From NCBI GenBank assembly GCA_044868325.1, contig JBIOWI010000388.1, positions 1 to 6,720 of the forward strand: a stretch of DNA of 6,720 nucleotides, written 5' to 3'. The stretch is from AWTP1-13 sp044868325 (GTDB lineage: Bacteria > Pseudomonadota > Alphaproteobacteria > Rhizobiales > Hyphomicrobiaceae). The notes beneath the pieces are model-generated. The model was not told where the DNA came from, searched no databases, and was given only the letters and a program-made list of their open reading frames with translations. Shown here piece after piece: positions 4,850 through 6,720 of the stretch. The position numbers were made by a program, and so were the translations under genes. Numbering within the stretch: the stretch's first letter is position 1; every line of letters begins with the position of its first letter.

Positions 4850-6586
4850 GTGGCAATCGCACTGCCATCCCGGCCCGCCGCGCGGCGGGCCATAGCCGTG
4901 GACCTCTCGGTGCCGGTCCTGGTCGGACTGGCGGCGCTCCTGTGCGCGCTCGTCGTCCTGCCGGTGTCGTGGCTGGTCTACTACAGCCTCACCGCGGCCA
5001 CTGCCCCGGGGGCGGGGCGCAGCTTCACGCTGGCACACTTCCAGGCGCTGCTCACCGATCCCGACTTCATCGATCCGCTGACGACCACGGTCATCCTGGC
5101 GGTGAGCTCGGCGGCTGCCTGCTCCGCCATCGCGGCGCCGATGGCGTGGCTGGTGGCCCGCACCGACCTGCCCATGGCAAACGCCATCCGGGCGCTGGTG
5201 ACGGCCTCGTTCGTGACGCCGCCGTTCCTTGGCGCGGTGGCTTGGGAGATCCTGGCCGCGCCCAACAGCGGGCTGCTCAACCAGCTCTATCGGCTTGTGA
5301 CGGGAGCGCCGCAGGACGAGCACCTGCTCAACATCTACTCGCTGCCGGGGCTGATCTTCGTCATCTCCTGCTACACGTTTCCCTATGTATTCGTGCTGAT
5401 CGCCAACGCGCTCGACCGCATCCCCGCCGACCTGGAGGATGCCTCGTCGATGCTCGGCGCCGGCACCTGGACGACGGTGCGCCGGGTGACGATCCCGCTG
5501 GCCGTGCCCGCGCTGCTGGCGGGCGTGCTGATAGCCTTCCTGCAGGCGATGATCCTGTTCGGCTCGCCGGCCATCCTGGCGTTGCCGGCGGGCTTCCACA
5601 CCATGACGACCAAGATCTGGAGCCTGTTCCAGTATCCGCCCAAGCCGGAGCTGGCTGCCGCCGCCGCGCTGCCGCTGCTCGTGCTCACTGTGATCCTGTT
5701 GAGGGCGCAACAGGCCGTTCTGGGGCGCCGCGGCTATTCCGTGGTGGGCGGCAAGGGCGGCAGCCCGCGGCTGGTGCGGCTCGGCTGGGCGGTATGGCCG
5801 GCGATGGCGTTCGTGCTCACCGTGCTGTCGATGCCGGTGTTCCTTCCCTACTTCGCGCTGTTCAACGCGGCCTTCTCGCCCATTGCCACCACGCTGGTGA
5901 CGCCGGCCAACGCCACGCTGCACAACGTCTATTTCACGTTCTTCGAGCTGTCCTCGACGCAGCTGGCCTTGAAGAACACGTTCGTCCTGGGGCTCGCCTC
6001 CGCCACGGTCGGTACCGTGCTGGCGCTGGCGGTCGGCTACCTCACGTCGCGGCGGGCCCTCCCGGGGCATCGCATGCTGGCGTTCCTGGCCACGGCGCCG
6101 ATCGCCATTCCGGGCATCGTGCTGGGCGTGGGGCTGTTTCTGAGCTACACGCGCCCGCCGCTGGTGCTCTACGGGACCCTGTGGGTGCTGCTGCTGGCCT
6201 ATGTGACCATCGAGCTGCCCGCCGCCTACCAGCAGATGCAGTCGGCGTTCCGCGCGGTCAATCCGGAGCTTGAGGAGGCGAGTCGCATCCTGGGCGCCAC
6301 GCGGCTGCAGGCGCTGCGGCATGTCACGGCGCCGTTGCTCAGGACCAACGTGCTGGCGACCTGGTGCTTCATCTTCGTCTCGACCATCCGCGAGCTGTCG
6401 GCCGCCATCATGCTCTTCACGTCGGAGACCAAGGTGGTGTCGGTGCTGATCTTCGACCTCAAGGAGAGCGGCGATCTCGGCGCCATCTCGGTGCTGGGGC
6501 TGTCGCTGCTGCTGCTCACCTTCGCGGTGGTGGTCGGTGTCAACCGCCTGCCCGGCTTCGGCGGCACCCGCCTGCGCAACACCTGA
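4850..6586 (+). CDS. Fused ABC transporter permease, Fbp/Thi-type, two six-helix halves, 578 aa
   Basis: Inner-membrane channel of the importer, with both transmembrane domains in one chain, as in FbpB- and ThiP-like permeases. Hydrophobic segments lie near residues 20-47, 77-102, 113-135, 165-186, 216-237, 269-285, 312-335, 377-399, 408-431, 437-458, 497-520 and 543-563, giving 2 x 6 helices. Each half has an EAA coupling loop that docks on the ATPase: EDASSMLG...TIPL (196-217) and EEASRILG...TAPL (475-496), the second with Ala where the first has Ile. A hydrophilic linker (about 286-311) joins the halves. Start is GTG 4850, giving a short positively charged cytoplasmic N-terminus. It follows the composite hairpin by 19 bp, so its expression may be set below that of the binding proteins. 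Only one permease serves two binding proteins in this window. Confidence 0.93.
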   Translation: MAIALPSRPAARRAIAVDLSVPVLVGLAALLCALVVLPVSWLVYYSLTAATAPGAGRSFTLAHFQALLTDPDFIDPLTTTVILAVSSAAACSAIAAPMAWLVARTDLPMANAIRALVTASFVTPPFLGAVAWEILAAPNSGLLNQLYRLVTGAPQDEHLLNIYSLPGLIFVISCYTFPYVFVLIANALDRIPADLEDASSMLGAGTWTTVRRVTIPLAVPALLAGVLIAFLQAMILFGSPAILALPAGFHTMTTKIWSLFQYPPKPELAAAAALPLLVLTVILLRAQQAVLGRRGYSVVGGKGGSPRLVRLGWAVWPAMAFVLTVLSMPVFLPYFALFNAAFSPIATTLVTPANATLHNVYFTFFELSSTQLALKNTFVLGLASATVGTVLALAVGYLTSRRALPGHRMLAFLATAPIAIPGIVLGVGLFLSYTRPPLVLYGTLWVLLLAYVTIELPAAYQQMQSAFRAVNPELEEASRILGATRLQALRHVTAPLLRTNVLATWCFIFVSTIRELSAAIMLFTSETKVVSVLIFDLKESGDLGAISVLGLSLLLLTFAVVVGVNRLPGFGGTRLRNT

Positions 6587-6597
6587 TGTGAGGCCGC

Positions 6598-6720
6598 ATG
6601 AGCCAAGCGCCGCCTTCTGTCTCTGTCGCCGAGCGCCTGGCCGAGCGGATCGTGGCGCTGCAAGATGGAAGCGCGACCTCAAGAGTTGAGCGAGGAGAGG
6701 GCCGCAGGGTCCCCTCCCCC
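6598..6720 (+). CDS. Start of an unidentified gene, possibly broken by a repeat (runs off window)
   Basis: ATG 6598 lies 11 bp after the permease stop, with a weak ribosome site (TGAGG, 6589-6593) four bases before it. The frame is open to the window edge (41 codons). The first 21 residues, MSQAPPSVSVAERLAERIVA and L, form a protein-like amphipathic helix. AERLAERIVAL-type starts occur in MmgE/PrpD-family proteins among others, which is too little for a call. From about codon 22 the translation becomes Arg/Gly/Ser-rich, and bases 6690-6720 resemble the repeat at 1065-1095. The gene may be interrupted by, or abut, a repeat copy. The tight spacing suggests that the intact gene, if there is one, belongs to the operon. 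Confidence 0.4.
   Translation, partial: MSQAPPSVSVAERLAERIVALQDGSATSRVERGEGRRVPSP
6690..6720 (+). repeat. Probable partial copy of the repeat upstream of the ATPase
   Basis: GCGAGGAGAGG at 6690-6700 is identical to 1065-1075. At exactly the same distance downstream, CCCCTCCCCC (6711-6720) matches CCCCTCACCC (1086-1095) at nine of ten bases; overall 22 of 31 positions agree without a gap. The element is cut by the window edge. Confidence 0.4.

Noticed and set aside
4757..6682. A 641-codon open frame on the minus strand opposite the permease
   Set aside because: Its translation is Arg/Gln/His-rich with no domain pattern, and the plus strand carries a complete permease with EAA loops. It is a GC-driven shadow frame.

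Overview
The window is GC-rich, and its genes use mostly G- or C-ending codons. The protein styles (an Fbp/Afu-type ABC importer with twin-arginine signal peptides, an SPFH protein tail) and the many short palindromic intergenic repeats suggest an alphaproteobacterium of the Hyphomicrobiales/Rhodospirillales sort. That placement is by general resemblance only; no taxonomic marker gene is present.

Layout, left to right. The window opens inside the 3' end of an SPFH/Band-7-like gene (stop at 244-246). A 291-bp convergent gap follows, holding an amber-interrupted short frame, an inverted repeat built from tandem GGTGAG-type units, and a palindromic hairpin. Next comes a small Trp-rich hypothetical gene on the minus strand (538-771). 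A 503-bp divergent gap then carries a large paired palindrome (about 923-1128). From 1275 to 6586 there is a four-gene plus-strand set: ABC ATPase (GTG start, 1275-2351), two tandem paralogous substrate-binding proteins (2476-3534 and 3649-4713) and one fused two-domain permease (GTG start, 4850-6586). At 6598, 11 bp after the permease stop, a further frame opens and runs off the window, entering sequence that looks like another copy of the repeat upstream of the ATPase.

How the genes work together. The four middle genes have every part of one periplasmic binding-protein-dependent importer: one ATPase (acting as a dimer), one permease whose two halves form the channel, and two alternative binding proteins that probably share it. 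The family is the ferric-iron/polyamine/phosphonate-type branch (Fbp/Afu/Pot/Phn). The two binding proteins are about 60 % identical over 319 residues without a gap, by hand count. They lack the adjacent Tyr-Tyr pair expected of classical FbpA iron binders, so the ligand is left open.

I see no obvious new enzymatic or defence system. The most notable content is (a) the tandem pair of binding proteins serving one permease and (b) the dense and varied palindromic repeats in the gaps. One repeat family is nearly identical in the two gaps that follow the binding-protein genes, although those genes have diverged widely, and a perfect 22-bp-arm hairpin sits between the second binding protein and the permease. 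No rRNA, tRNA, CRISPR array, transposase gene or convincing Rho-independent terminator was seen.
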